From: Streptomyces sp. NBC_00691
GTDB lineage: Bacteria > Actinomycetota > Actinomycetes > Streptomycetales > Streptomycetaceae
Assembly (NCBI RefSeq): GCF_036226665.1
Contig: NZ_CP109007.1
Location: forward strand, 6,386,001 to 6,450,000
Reading direction: 5' to 3'
DNA: 64,000 nt
Part shown: in pieces, positions 16,004 through 24,231 of the stretch
Layout of the letters: each line of letters opens with the position of its first letter
Position numbering within the stretch: position 1 is the first letter of the stretch
Notes under the pieces: model-generated
Seen by the model: the letters and a program-made list of their open reading frames with translations, nothing else
The model's database searches: none
Told to the model about the DNA's origin: nothing
Position numbers and translations under genes: made by a program

Positions 16004-16441
16004 ATGACCACCCCCATGACCCGCCAAGCCGCCGTCACCGTACGTGTGTTCACCCAGCGTTTCAGCTCGACCCCGCGCGGCGCGCGTCTCGCGCGTCGCC
16101 TCGCGCTCCACCAGCTCGACCGCTGGAGCGTGCCGTACGGCTCCGACGCCTCCGACGCCGTCGGGATCCTCGTCGCCGAACTCGCCGCCAACGCCGTCAC
16201 CCACGGACGCGTCCCCGGCCGGGACTTCGAGCTGGCGCTCTCGTACACGCCCGGACTGCGGATCCGGATCGACGTCTCCGACACCCGGGGCGAACGCCGC
16301 CCGGCGTCCGTCGCGCCGGGACCCCTCGACGAGGGCGGGCGGGGCCTGCTGCTCGTCGGGGCGCTGGCGACCCGGTGGGCGGTGCTCGACCGCGTACCGG
16401 TCGGGAAGACGGTACGGGCCGAACTGGACCTCGGCTCCTGA
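16004..16441 (+). CDS. Histidine-kinase-like ATP-binding protein (RsbW-type)
   Basis: 145 residues with a GHKL ATPase fold: VGILVAELAANAVTHG (N-box), RIRIDVSDTRGERRP (G1 box) and DEGGRGLLLVGALATRW (G2 box). Proteins of this type act as anti-sigma kinases or as small partners of XRE/DUF397 pairs in Streptomyces. It faces the XRE gene across the 20-bp palindrome. The ATG follows CACATT by six bases, suggesting a leaderless transcript. Confidence 0.85.
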   Translation: MTTPMTRQAAVTVRVFTQRFSSTPRGARLARRLALHQLDRWSVPYGSDASDAVGILVAELAANAVTHGRVPGRDFELALSYTPGLRIRIDVSDTRGERRPASVAPGPLDEGGRGLLLVGALATRWAVLDRVPVGKTVRAELDLGS

Positions 16442-16483
16442 CGTACCGTGACCGGGAGGCAACGATCCAAGGGGGCGGGCGAC

Positions 16484-16993
16484 ATGGATGTCGGGACGAA
16501 CGCGGGCAAGGGGACCCTCGGACCACGCGCGGCGACCGTGTTCGCGCTGGTGCTCACCTTGCTGCTGGCGGCCCTGTCGGGCCTCGTGATGTATCCGGCG
16601 GCCCAGCACCTGCGCTCCCTCCAGGACGGGCGACAGGCCGACGCGACGCTGGTGGCCGCCGGCTCGGGCTGCTTCCTGGGGGGCTGCAAGGTCAGGTTCG
16701 AGGCCGAGGGGCGGACCGTGGTGGCGAACCTGCCGGTGGGGAGCAGCCACGGAAAGGACACGGCCGGTGAACGTCTCACCGTCCGGTACCGGGAGGGCGA
16801 CCCGCGGGAGGTCGCCTCCCAGGACGATGTCGGTGGCGGTGGGCCGGCCGTCTTCACCGTGGTGTCGGGCGCCGGCGCGCTGCTCTTCCTCCTGGCCTTC
16901 GTCTGGTCGGCGGTCGCTCTCGTGCGGCAGCGGCGCGCGGCGGCCGTCCACGCCCCGGTCCCCGGGACCGGGGCGACGACGAGCGGAGTCTGA
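16484..16993 (+). CDS. DUF3592-like membrane protein
   Basis: 169 residues from ATG 16484, which has a GGGGGCGGGCG purine-rich stretch before it. Two membrane segments (FALVLTLLLAALSGLVMYP at about 22-40 and AVFTVVSGAGALLFLLAFVWSAVAL near 120-145) flank an extracytoplasmic loop ADATLVAAGSGCFLGGCKVRF resembling DUF3592, with two Cys residues that could form a disulfide. Function unknown. Forty-two bases after the ATPase gene on the same strand. Confidence 0.65.
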   Translation: MDVGTNAGKGTLGPRAATVFALVLTLLLAALSGLVMYPAAQHLRSLQDGRQADATLVAAGSGCFLGGCKVRFEAEGRTVVANLPVGSSHGKDTAGERLTVRYREGDPREVASQDDVGGGGPAVFTVVSGAGALLFLLAFVWSAVALVRQRRAAAVHAPVPGTGATTSGV

Positions 16994-16995
16994 AC

Positions 16996-17034
16996 GGGTG
17001 TCCGGGCCGTGGGACCGCCACGGCCCGGACACCC
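16996..17034. terminator. Bidirectional terminator
   Basis: A perfect 17-bp inverted repeat (GGGTGTCCGGGCCGTGG) with a five-base loop lies between the convergent DUF3592-like gene and the EF-G paralogue. Confidence 0.8.
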
Positions 17035-17039
17035 TTCAC

Positions 17040-19057
17040 TCAGCCTGCCCGGCCCCGTGGCGCGGGGGCGTATCCCGCCGGGCGGGTCGTGAACGTGCCC
17101 CGGCCCTGGGTGCGGCCGCGCAGGCGGGACGCGTAGCCGAAGAGTTCGGCCAGTGGCACCGTCGCCTCCACCACCGCCGTACCGGAGCGGGTCGTCTGGT
17201 CCGTGACCCGGCCGCGGCGGGCCGCGAGGTCGCCGAGGACCGAGCCGACGGACTCCGCGGGGACGGTGACCGTCACGTCGGTCACCGGCTCCAGGAGGGT
17301 CATCACGCTCGCCCCGAGCGCCTCGCGCAGGGCGAACCGGCCGGCCGTGCGGAAGGCCATCTCCGAGGAGTCCTTCGGATGCGTGGCGCCGTCCGTGAGG
17401 GTGACCCGGACACCCGTCACCGGGTGGCCGCCGAGGGGGCCCTCGACGAGCGCGTCCCGGCAGCCGGCCTCGACCGCGCGGACGTACTCCTGCGGCACCC
17501 GGCCGCCCGTGACGGTCGACGTGAACGCGAACTCCTCTCCCTCGCCGAGCGGTTCGACGTCGATGACGACGTGGGCGAACTGGCCCGCGCCGCCGTCCTG
17601 TTTGACGTGACGGTGGAGGAGCCCGGTGACGCCCTTCGCCACCGTCTCGCGGTACGCGACCTGCGGACGGCCGACCGTGACCTCCAGGCCACGGTCGCGC
17701 CCAGCTTCTCCACCGCGACCTCCAGGTGGAGTTCGCCCAGGCCCGACAGGACGGTCTGGCCCGTCTCCGGGTCGGACCGCACGACGAGCGACGGGTCCTC
17801 CTCGGACAGCCGGGCGAGGGCCGTCGCCAGGCGGCCGGTGTCCGTGCTCCGGCGGGCCTCGACCGCGACCGAGACCACCGGGTCGGCGGTCGTCGGCGGT
17901 TCGAGGACGATCGGCGCGTCCCGGGCGCACAGGGTCGCCCCGGCGCGGGCGCCCTTCGGGCCCACGACGGCGACGATGTCCCCGGCGCGCGCCACGTCGA
18001 CCTCGGTCGCGCGGTCGGCCTGGACCCGCAGGATGCGGGAGATCCGCTCGGTGCGGCCGCTGACGGCGTCGAGCACGGTGTCCCCCTTTCCGATCGTGCC
18101 CGCGTAGACGCGGACGTACGTCATCCGGCCGGTGGCCGTCGCGCTCACCTTGAAGGCGAGCGCGGTGAACGGTGCCGCCGGGTCCGCCGGCACCTCGCCG
18201 CGTACCGGAGGCATGTCCGAGGGCGCCGGGAGGTACGCGACGACGGCGTCGAGCAGCGGCTCGACACCCCGGTTGCGGTACGCCGAGCCGCAGAGCACGA
18301 CCACGGCCTCGCCGCCGAGAGTGAGGTCGCGGAGCGCGCCCGTGAGGGTCGCCGCGGAGAGTGCGCCCTCGGCGCAGAACTCCTCCAGGGCACCCGGATG
18401 CAGCTCCGCCACGGTCTCCTCCAGACGTCGCCTGCGGTGCCGGGCCTCGTCGCGGAGGTCGTCGGGGACCGGCCGGTCGGTGTACGTGTCGGCGCCGTCG
18501 GCCCACACGTACGCCCGCATCCCGACCAGGTCCACGACGCCGGTGAAGCCGTCCTCGCGCCCGATGGGCAGCTGGACGGGCAGGGGGACGGTTCCGAGAC
18601 GGGTCCGGATCGACTCCACGGCACGGTCGAGCTCCGCGCCCGCGCGGTCCAGCTTGTTGACGAACGCGATGCGCGGGACGCCGTGCCGGTCGGCCTGGCG
18701 CCACACCGTCTCGCTCTGCGGCTCGACGCCTGCGACGGCGTCGAAGACGGCGACGGCGCCGTCGAGGACGCGGAGCGAGCGCTCGACCTCGTCGGAGAAG
18801 TCGACGTGCCCCGGGGTGTCGATGAGGTTGATCCGGTGCCCGGCCCAGTCGCAGCTGACGGCCGCGGCGAAGATCGTGATGCCGCGGTCGCGCTCCTGCG
18901 GGTCGAAGTCGGTGACGGTGGTGCCGTCGTGGACCTCGCCGCGCTTGTGGGTGGCGCCGGTGAGATACAGGAACCGCTCGGTGACGGTGGTCTTGCCGGC
19001 GTCGACGTGGGCGAGGATGCCGAGGTTGCGGACGCGGTCGACGAGGTGGGTACGCAC
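17040..19057 (-). pseudogene. Elongation factor G paralogue with single-base frameshift
   Basis: The GTG at 19057 opens a frame with all GTPase motifs: AHVDAGKTTVTERF, DRGITI, DTPGHVDF, NKLD. The match to EF-G continues to about residue 453 (GLGELHLEVAVEKLG), then the frame turns to low-complexity Arg/Ser sequence and stops at 17417. The true continuation (LEVTVGRPQVAYRET through domain IV and V to the stop at 17040) lies in another frame. Inserting one base near 17699, to read LGRDRGLEV, restores a single EF-G of about 672 residues. EF-G paralogues in Streptomyces are separate from the essential fusA and some relate to ribosome-protection proteins. It may be a recent pseudogene or a sequencing error in a G/C run. 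Confidence 0.85.
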
Positions 19058-19120
19058 GGTGTCGTGCCTTTCGCTGCTGCTGGATGAGGACAGGGCAGCG
19101 CGATTCCCGTACGCGGGCCG

Positions 19121-19252
19121 TCAGACGGACGGCGGCAGCGTCAGGGGTCGGCGATGGCGGGCGCGCAGCCGCCACCGGCCGGAGGGAGAGGCGAGGATCA
19201 CGTCGTACCGGGCACGGGAGGGGGGCACGGCGACGGCACGGTGGCTGCGCAC
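19121..19252 (-). CDS. Candidate 43-codon leader ORF upstream of the EF-G paralogue
   Basis: A GTG at 19252 with an excellent ribosome site (GAGGGGAGAAGACC) opens 43 codons: it begins VRSHRAVAVPPSRARYDVIL and ends with RRPLTLPPSV. The stop is 63 bases before the EF-G start. The product is very basic (about ten Arg) with no membrane segment. It may be a conserved short protein or a regulatory leader. Translational leaders precede several ribosome-protection EF-G-like genes, so an attenuation role is a reasonable hypothesis. Confidence 0.45.
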   Translation of the reverse strand: MRSHRAVAVPPSRARYDVILASPSGRWRLRARHRRPLTLPPSV

Positions 19253-19271
19253 GGTCTTCTCCCCTCGGCTG

Positions 19272-19309
19272 ACGTCTCACGGCACACCGGTCGGTGTGCC
19301 GTGAGACGT
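19272..19309. promoter_or_regulatory. 38-bp perfect inverted repeat (operator or hairpin)
   Basis: ACGTCTCACGGCACACCG, a two-base spacer GT, then the exact complement. It sits 20 bases upstream of the leader ORF and a few bases downstream of a TACACT -10-like hexamer on the minus strand, so it would overlap the transcription start. The near-contiguous symmetry fits a TetR-type operator better than a terminator. Confidence 0.55.
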
Positions 19310-19521
19310 GAGTGTAGGGAGGGGGACGGGCCGGGCGACAGCGGTTTTGGCGGACGGCACGTCGGCGGCGCCTGCACCGGCGCAAGCGGGGATGCACGGC
19401 AAGGTACCGGCCAGAAAGGAGAGTTGGCGGTTTCTCATCTGCCTCGTGACCTTCGGCAAGCGCTTAATGGTGGTCCCCCGCGCGCGGGGTGGCAGTGACC
19501 GACCGGACGACGGGGGAACGC

Positions 19522-20175
19522 ATGGACGCCACAGGACCCGCAGGACCGCCGCCGCCGGAGCCGCCGCGGGCGTCTTCGGTGCCGCCGCCGCCCGGGCCGC
19601 CACGGGCCTCCTCGCCGCCGCCGCCCGAGCGGCCGTGGGCGTCCTCGCCGCCGCCATCGCCCGCGCCGTCGGTGCCGCGCCGGGACGGCACCCTGGTCCT
19701 CAAGGTCAGCCGCCGGATCCTGTGGGTGGGGTCCGCGGCCCTCCCGCTGCACAACATCACCCGCGTCGAGGCCTTCATGCTCAAGGCCGACCGGGGCGCG
19801 GTCTTCGTCCGGTTCCTGAGGTGGCTCCTCGTCGCCGCCCTGATCTATGCCGCGATCAACTACGCGAGCGACGGCGAGGTCGAGGGCAACCCCGTGCTCA
19901 TCATCGTCGGGATCGCCCTGTTCCTGTTCCTCCTCAAGGAGCTGTTCCAGTCGCCGACGCCGGTGCTGACCGTGGAGACGGCCGGCGGCTCCACGGTGCT
20001 CGTGACCTTGCCGACCGTGAACGAACTGCTGGACATCGCCGGGCGGATCGCGCACGCGATCGACAACCCCGAAGCCGAGTTCACCGCGGTCGTGCAGCAG
20101 TACCACCACACGAACAACTACGGCCCGGTCGTCAACATGAACGGCGGCCGGAACAACAGGGGGATCAACCTGTGA
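19522..20175 (+). CDS. DUF6232-like membrane protein with Asn/Gly C-terminal motif
   Basis: 217 residues from ATG 19522 (GGGGGAACGC upstream); GTG at 19489 is an alternative. The first 50 residues are Pro-rich (PPPPEPPRASS-type repeats), followed by a DUF6232-like core: LVLKVSRRILWVGSAALPLHNITRVEAF, two membrane helices (WLLVAALIYAAINYA and PVLIIVGIALFLFLLKELF) and a C-terminal domain. The protein ends in HTNNYGPVVNMNGGRNNRGINL-type sequence (last 22 residues). Nearly the same motif opens the next protein, whose start overlaps this stop. Function unknown; the shared tail suggests the two proteins meet at the membrane. Confidence 0.75.
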   Translation: MDATGPAGPPPPEPPRASSVPPPPGPPRASSPPPPERPWASSPPPSPAPSVPRRDGTLVLKVSRRILWVGSAALPLHNITRVEAFMLKADRGAVFVRFLRWLLVAALIYAAINYASDGEVEGNPVLIIVGIALFLFLLKELFQSPTPVLTVETAGGSTVLVTLPTVNELLDIAGRIAHAIDNPEAEFTAVVQQYHHTNNYGPVVNMNGGRNNRGINL

Positions 20176-20510
20176 GCGACACGACGAACAACTACGGGCC
20201 CGTGGTCCACATGAACGACGGCCAGGGCAACGTCGGCATCAACTACGGAACCGTCGGAGGCACCCCGGACGACCGGCTCCGCGCCGCCGTCGACGAACTC
20301 ACCCGCCGCCTTGAGGTCCTGCGGCCCCACCTCACCCCGGAACAGGCGCAGACCGTCGACGAGGCGCTCCCCGAACTCACCCCCGACCGCGCCGCTCTGC
20401 GGCAGCGCGGCCTCGTCCTGGCATCCGTCGCGCAGATCGCCGCCGCCGTCGGCACCGTGGGCCAGCCCGTCGTGGACGCCCTGGGCCAGCTGATCGCGCT
20501 GCTTGGCTAG
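20172..20510 (+). CDS. Small protein with N-terminal Asn/Gly motif, partner of the DUF6232 gene
   Basis: 112 residues from GTG 20172, overlapping the upstream stop (GTGA), with AGGGGG as ribosome site. Residues 1-30 are TTNNYGPVVHMNDGQGN followed by VGINYGTVGG, then a helical stretch (RLRAAVDELTRRLEVLRPHL, EQAQTVDEALPELTPDRAALRQRG) and a hydrophobic amphipathic C-terminus (VAQIAAAVGTVGQPVVDALGQLIALLG). I do not recognise a family. The N-terminal motif matches the C-terminus of the preceding membrane protein. Confidence 0.7.
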   Translation: MSDTTNNYGPVVHMNDGQGNVGINYGTVGGTPDDRLRAAVDELTRRLEVLRPHLTPEQAQTVDEALPELTPDRAALRQRGLVLASVAQIAAAVGTVGQPVVDALGQLIALLG

Positions 20511-20513
20511 GGA

Positions 20514-20570
20514 GTGTCCCGCCGATCAGGCCGGATCAGCGCCGCGAGCTCGGCCTGATCGGCAGGACAC
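20514..20570. terminator. Bidirectional terminator with 20-bp stem
   Basis: The arms 20514-20533 and 20551-20570 pair over 20 positions with one mismatch (GTGTCCCGCCGATCAGGCCG against its partner) around a 17-base loop, between convergent genes. Confidence 0.75.
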
Positions 20571-20580
20571 CGCCAGGCCC

Positions 20581-20997
20581 TTACGCGGCCGGGTCCGCCG
20601 GCTGGAGGAGGTCCCAGCGGTTCCCGTACAGGTCCTCGAAGACGGCGACCGAGCCGTAGGGCTCGTGCCGCGGGTCCTCCAGGAACGTGACGCCCGCCTC
20701 CGTCATCCGCGCGTGGTCGCGGGCGAAGTCCTCGGTGTGCAGGAAGAAGCCGACCCGGCCCCCCGACTGGTTGCCGACGGAGGCCTGCTCGGAGTCGTTC
20801 TTGGCCCGGGCCAGGAGGAGGCCCGCGTTCCCGAGGCCGCCGACCCCGGCCACCCCGCGCGGGCGGACGACGACCCAGCGGTTGCCCTCGCCCCGGTCGG
20901 TGTCCTCGACCAGGTCGAACCCGAGGGCGTCGGTGTAGAAGGCGATGGCCTCGTCGTAGTCACGGACGACAAGGGTCACAAGTGCGATGGACGGCAT
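20581..20997 (-). CDS. VOC family (glyoxalase-like) protein
   Basis: 138 residues with the vicinal oxygen chelate pattern: LVTLVVRDYDEAIAFYTDALGFDLVEDT at the start, a second beta-alpha module FFLHTEDFARDHARMTEAGVTFLEDPRHEPYG and FEDLYGNRWDLLQP at the end, where Glu/His metal ligands usually sit. Substrate cannot be predicted. The ATG lies six bases after TACGTT, so it is probably leaderless. Confidence 0.85.
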   Translation of the reverse strand: MPSIALVTLVVRDYDEAIAFYTDALGFDLVEDTDRGEGNRWVVVRPRGVAGVGGLGNAGLLLARAKNDSEQASVGNQSGGRVGFFLHTEDFARDHARMTEAGVTFLEDPRHEPYGSVAVFEDLYGNRWDLLQPADPAA

Positions 20998-21197
20998 TAC
21001 CCCAACGTAATACGTGGAAGCGGCAGGAATCTACCCGCGTCAACCCGTGTCGACCCCGGCACGACCCTCGCCGATGGGAGGGTCCGAACGAGGGTCCGGA
21101 GAGGGCCGGACGAGGGTCGGGGCGGGGCCCGGGGGCGGGAGCCCGCGGTCCGGGGCGCGCCCGGGGCCGGGCCCGGGGCCGGTGCGAGAATGCCCCC
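20998..21197. other. GC-rich intergenic region
   Basis: The 200 bases between two divergent genes include runs of CGAGGGTCCGG-like repeats and GGGCCGGGCCCGGGG. I see no gene. GAGAAT at 21186-21191, six bases before the kinase ATG, looks like its -10 element. Confidence 0.4.
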
Positions 21198-21839
21198 ATG
21201 GACGCGCACCGGTTCGACCGCCTCGCCGCACGGGCGCGAGCCCTCGCCGAGCGCCCCGGCGACAGCGGTCCGCGCCGCCGCGTCCTCGGGCTCGCCGGTG
21301 CGCCCGGCGCCGGGAAGTCCACGCTCGCCGCGCGGCTCGTCGCCCGGCTCGACGGGCTCGCCGTCCTCGTCCCCATGGACGGCTTCCACCTCGCCCACGC
21401 CGAACTGGAACGCCTCGGCCGGGCCGGCCGGAAGGGCGCCCCCGACACCTTCGACGCCGACGGGTACCTCGCGCTCCTCGCCCGGCTGCGCGCTCCCGCC
21501 CCCGGCACCACGGTCTACGCTCCCGCGTTCGACCGCGCCCTGGAGGAGCCGGTCGCCGGGGCGATACCCGTCGGCCCCGAGATCCCGCTGGTCGTCACCG
21601 AGGGCAACTACCTGCTGCACGACGAGGGCGCGTGGGCCGCTGTCCTGCCGCTCCTCGACGAGGCCTGGTACCTCGACCTGGACGCCCGGCGGCGGGTCCC
21701 CCGGCTCGTCGAACGCCACGTCCGCTTCGGCAAGGACCGGGCCCGCGCCGAACGCTGGGTCCAGGAATCGGACGAGGCCAACGCCAAGCTGGTCGCCCGC
21801 GGCCGCGACCGCGCCCATCTCGTGGTGCCGATGGACTGA
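21198..21839 (+). CDS. Nucleoside/nucleotide kinase family protein (P-loop)
   Basis: 213 residues. P-loop GLAGAPGAGKSTLAARL at about 33-49, then VLVPMDGFHLAHAELERLGR, DTFDADGYLALL, VYAPAFDRALEEP, VTEGNYLLHDEGAW and ARAERWVQESDEANA. This is the uridine kinase/PanK-like family, often annotated as nucleoside/nucleotide kinase. The phosphate acceptor cannot be assigned. The start is set by the leaderless arrangement and the N-terminus. Confidence 0.8.
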   Translation: MDAHRFDRLAARARALAERPGDSGPRRRVLGLAGAPGAGKSTLAARLVARLDGLAVLVPMDGFHLAHAELERLGRAGRKGAPDTFDADGYLALLARLRAPAPGTTVYAPAFDRALEEPVAGAIPVGPEIPLVVTEGNYLLHDEGAWAAVLPLLDEAWYLDLDARRRVPRLVERHVRFGKDRARAERWVQESDEANAKLVARGRDRAHLVVPMD

Positions 21840-21908
21840 CACCGGCCCCTCCCCTCGTCACCGCGCCGGCCGACCCCCGTACGACCGGCACGGACGGACA
21901 TCGACCGG

Positions 21909-22640
21909 TCAGCCCGCCGCGTGCCGCGCCGCAGCCACCGCGAGCGCGCGGACCAGCGGGTGCGGGCGCGTGCCGTCACCGGCGAGTTCCGGCTGGAAGA
22001 GGGTCGCCAGGAAGAAGGGGTGCGAGGGGAGTTCGGCGATGCGGACGCCCCCCTCCTCGTCCGCGCCCGTGAACCGCAGGCCGTGCGCCCGCAGGGTGTC
22101 CAGCCGGCGGCTGTCGGGGCCGTAGTCGCAGTGGTAGCGCTCGGTGGTCCGCTCCGCGCCCAGGGCCTGCTCGGCGAGCGATCCCGGAGTGACCCGTACG
22201 ACTCCCTCGTGGCCCACCAGCGAGCAGGCCAGCGGCGCGATGAGCAGATCGCCGTCGTCCGCGGACGGGTCGTTCTCCGCGTGCGCCGCCCCCGTCAGAC
22301 CGCAGACGTTCCGCGCGTACTCCAGGAGCGCGTGCTGGAAACCGCCGCAGGTGCCGAGGAAGGGGATGCCGTCCTCGCGGGCCGTGCGGATCGCGGCCAG
22401 CGCCCCCGCCTCGCTCGCGTACGGGCTCCCCGGCAGCACCCACACCGCGTCGAAGCCCTTCACCGCGCCGGGTCTCCCGGCGTCCCCGGTCGGGATCCAG
22501 TACGCGTCGAGGGCGAGGCCGTCGCGCTCCGCGAGGGCGTCGAGGAGGACGGGGATCCGGACGTGGGAGCGGACGTGCGGGGAGCGGTCGCCGACCAGGG
22601 CGATCCGGGGGGTGCGGGGAAGGGCGTTCACGCTGTTCAT
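21909..22640 (-). CDS. CTP synthase C-terminal-like class I glutamine amidotransferase
   Basis: 243 residues. Resembles the glutaminase half of CTP synthase: RIALVGDRSPHVRSHVRIP, GFDAVWVLPGSPYASEAGAL, nucleophile elbow FLGTCGGFQHALLEY with the catalytic Cys, and HPFFLATLFQPEL with the partner His. No synthetase half is present, so it is a stand-alone amidotransferase or glutamine-cleaving protein of unknown partner. ATG 22640 is preferred over 22649 because AAGGATGG sits just upstream. Confidence 0.8.
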   Translation of the reverse strand: MNSVNALPRTPRIALVGDRSPHVRSHVRIPVLLDALAERDGLALDAYWIPTGDAGRPGAVKGFDAVWVLPGSPYASEAGALAAIRTAREDGIPFLGTCGGFQHALLEYARNVCGLTGAAHAENDPSADDGDLLIAPLACSLVGHEGVVRVTPGSLAEQALGAERTTERYHCDYGPDSRRLDTLRAHGLRFTGADEEGGVRIAELPSHPFFLATLFQPELAGDGTRPHPLVRALAVAAARHAAG

Positions 22641-22735
22641 GGGAACCATCCTTGGCGTGCCGCCCGTTCACGTCCAACGATGATCACTGCACGGTCCATC
22701 AGGAACGCTGATACCACGCTGGTTAGGGTGGCCGC

Positions 22736-23281
22736 ATGACCACCGACATGACCCCCGATCAGGAACAGCCCGACTGGGAGCGCCGCGTCGCCGCCCTCTG
22801 GGAGCGGCTCGACGCCCACGAGCCCGCCGACTTCCGCGCCCGGGTCGCCGCCCTCGCCGCCGAGCGCCCCGCCGACGACCCGGCCGCCCTCTTCGAACGG
22901 GGCGCCGCCCACGACTCCACCGGAGAACCGGAGGAGGCCGTACGCCTCTACCGGCGGGCCCTCGACGGCGGCCTCACCGGACTGCGCCGCCGACGGGCCG
23001 TCATCCAGCTCGCCAGCAGCCTGCGCAACCTCGGCCGCCCCGACCGCAGCGTCGAACTCCTCACCGCCGAGCGCGCCGTGCCCGCGGCCGAGCTCGACGC
23101 CGACGAGAGCGCGCTCTCCGGCGCCGTCGACGCCTTCCTGGCCCTCGCCCTCGCCGACACCGGCCGCGACCGCGAGGCCGCCGCCCTCGCCCTCGGCGCC
23201 CTCGCACCCCTGCTGCCCCGCTACAACCGCTCCCTCGCCCACTACGCGCAGGCCCTCCTCACCGCCCCCGACGGCTCCTGA
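22736..23281 (+). CDS. Tetratricopeptide-repeat protein
   Basis: 181 residues, rich in Ala, Arg and Glu helices. A TPR-like stretch runs from about residue 50: DDPAALFERGAAHDSTGEPEEAVRLYRRALDGGL, then AVIQLASSLRNLGRPDRSVELL and ALALADTGRDREAAALALGAL. TPR proteins mediate protein contacts; the partner is unknown. The ATG lies six bases after TAGGGT and is probably leaderless. It opens a rightward run with the LysR gene 19 bases downstream. Confidence 0.75.
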   Translation: MTTDMTPDQEQPDWERRVAALWERLDAHEPADFRARVAALAAERPADDPAALFERGAAHDSTGEPEEAVRLYRRALDGGLTGLRRRRAVIQLASSLRNLGRPDRSVELLTAERAVPAAELDADESALSGAVDAFLALALADTGRDREAAALALGALAPLLPRYNRSLAHYAQALLTAPDGS

Positions 23282-23300
23282 CAGGCCCGGCCCGCACCCC

Positions 23301-24182
23301 ATGGACCCGCACCTCCTCCGTACGTACGTCACCGTCGCCCGGCTCGCCTCCTTCTCCGCGGCCGCCCGCGACCTCGGCTACACCCAGTCCGCGGTCTCCC
23401 AGCACATCGCCGCCCTGGAGGCCGACCTCGCACTGCCGCTGCTCACCCGCCGGCCGGTCGCCCCGACCCCGGCCGGGGAGCGGCTCCTCGAACACGCCGG
23501 GGCGCTGCTGCTCCGCCTCGACGCGGCCCGTGCCGACCTCGAACGGTTCGCGGCCGCGCCCCTCGCCACCCTGCGTGTCGCCGCCTCCCCGCTCGCCCTG
23601 CACACCCGTACGGTCGCCGCGCTGCCCGCCACCGGCGTCACCCTGCGGGCCCTGCCCCGCGAGGCGGTGCCCGCCGCCGTCGCCACCGGAGAGGCCGACG
23701 CCGGGCTCGTCGACGGCATCGCCGCCCCCAGCGACCCGCTCTGGCTGCCCGACATCGCCCCGCTCGCCGCGACCGGCGTCGCCGAGGAACCGCTCGCCGT
23801 CGTCCTGCCCGCGACCCACCCGCTCGCCGGGCGCTCCGGGCTGCGCCTCGACGACCTCGTCGACGCCCGCTGGCTCGACGCGCCCGCCGCCGGCGTCCCC
23901 CTCGACCGGCTGCGGGACGCCCACGGCGGACCGGCCGGCCGGGGCTTCCGTACCGCCCTGCGCTACGAGGGCACCGACACCCGGGCCCTGGCCGCGCTGG
24001 CCGCCGCCGGACACGGCCTCGCCCTGCTGCCCGCGCCGCTCGCGGCGGACGTCCCCGGCGCCACCGCGGTCCCGCTGATCGCGCCCCGCCTCGTCCACCG
24101 CACCGAACTCCTCCTCCCGGCCGGCGCGCGGACCGAACCCACCGGCCCGGTGGCCGAGTTCACCCGACGGCTCAAGAGCTGA
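23301..24182 (+). CDS. LysR family transcriptional regulator
   Basis: 293 residues. The N-terminal winged helix is clear: LLRTYVTVARLASFSAAARDLGYTQSAVSQHIAALEADLALPL, followed by an effector-binding domain with LAVVLPATHPLAGR and GHGLALLPAPLAADV. Its target and ligand are unknown; LysR regulators often control a divergent neighbour, but both flanking genes here run the same way. Confidence 0.9.
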   Translation: MDPHLLRTYVTVARLASFSAAARDLGYTQSAVSQHIAALEADLALPLLTRRPVAPTPAGERLLEHAGALLLRLDAARADLERFAAAPLATLRVAASPLALHTRTVAALPATGVTLRALPREAVPAAVATGEADAGLVDGIAAPSDPLWLPDIAPLAATGVAEEPLAVVLPATHPLAGRSGLRLDDLVDARWLDAPAAGVPLDRLRDAHGGPAGRGFRTALRYEGTDTRALAALAAAGHGLALLPAPLAADVPGATAVPLIAPRLVHRTELLLPAGARTEPTGPVAEFTRRLKS

Positions 24183-24231
24183 CACCGGCAGTCGCTACCC
24201 TGTGCGCAACGGCGACGGAAGGCGGGCAGGC

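Noticed and set aside
19574..19680. Pro-rich coding repeats in the DUF6232-like protein.
   Set aside because: Imperfect low-complexity linker rather than a structured repeat domain.
20998..21197. GGGCCGGGCCCGGGG runs that look like a repeat array.
   Set aside because: Irregular GC-rich sequence without a constant unit; not a CRISPR or tandem repeat.
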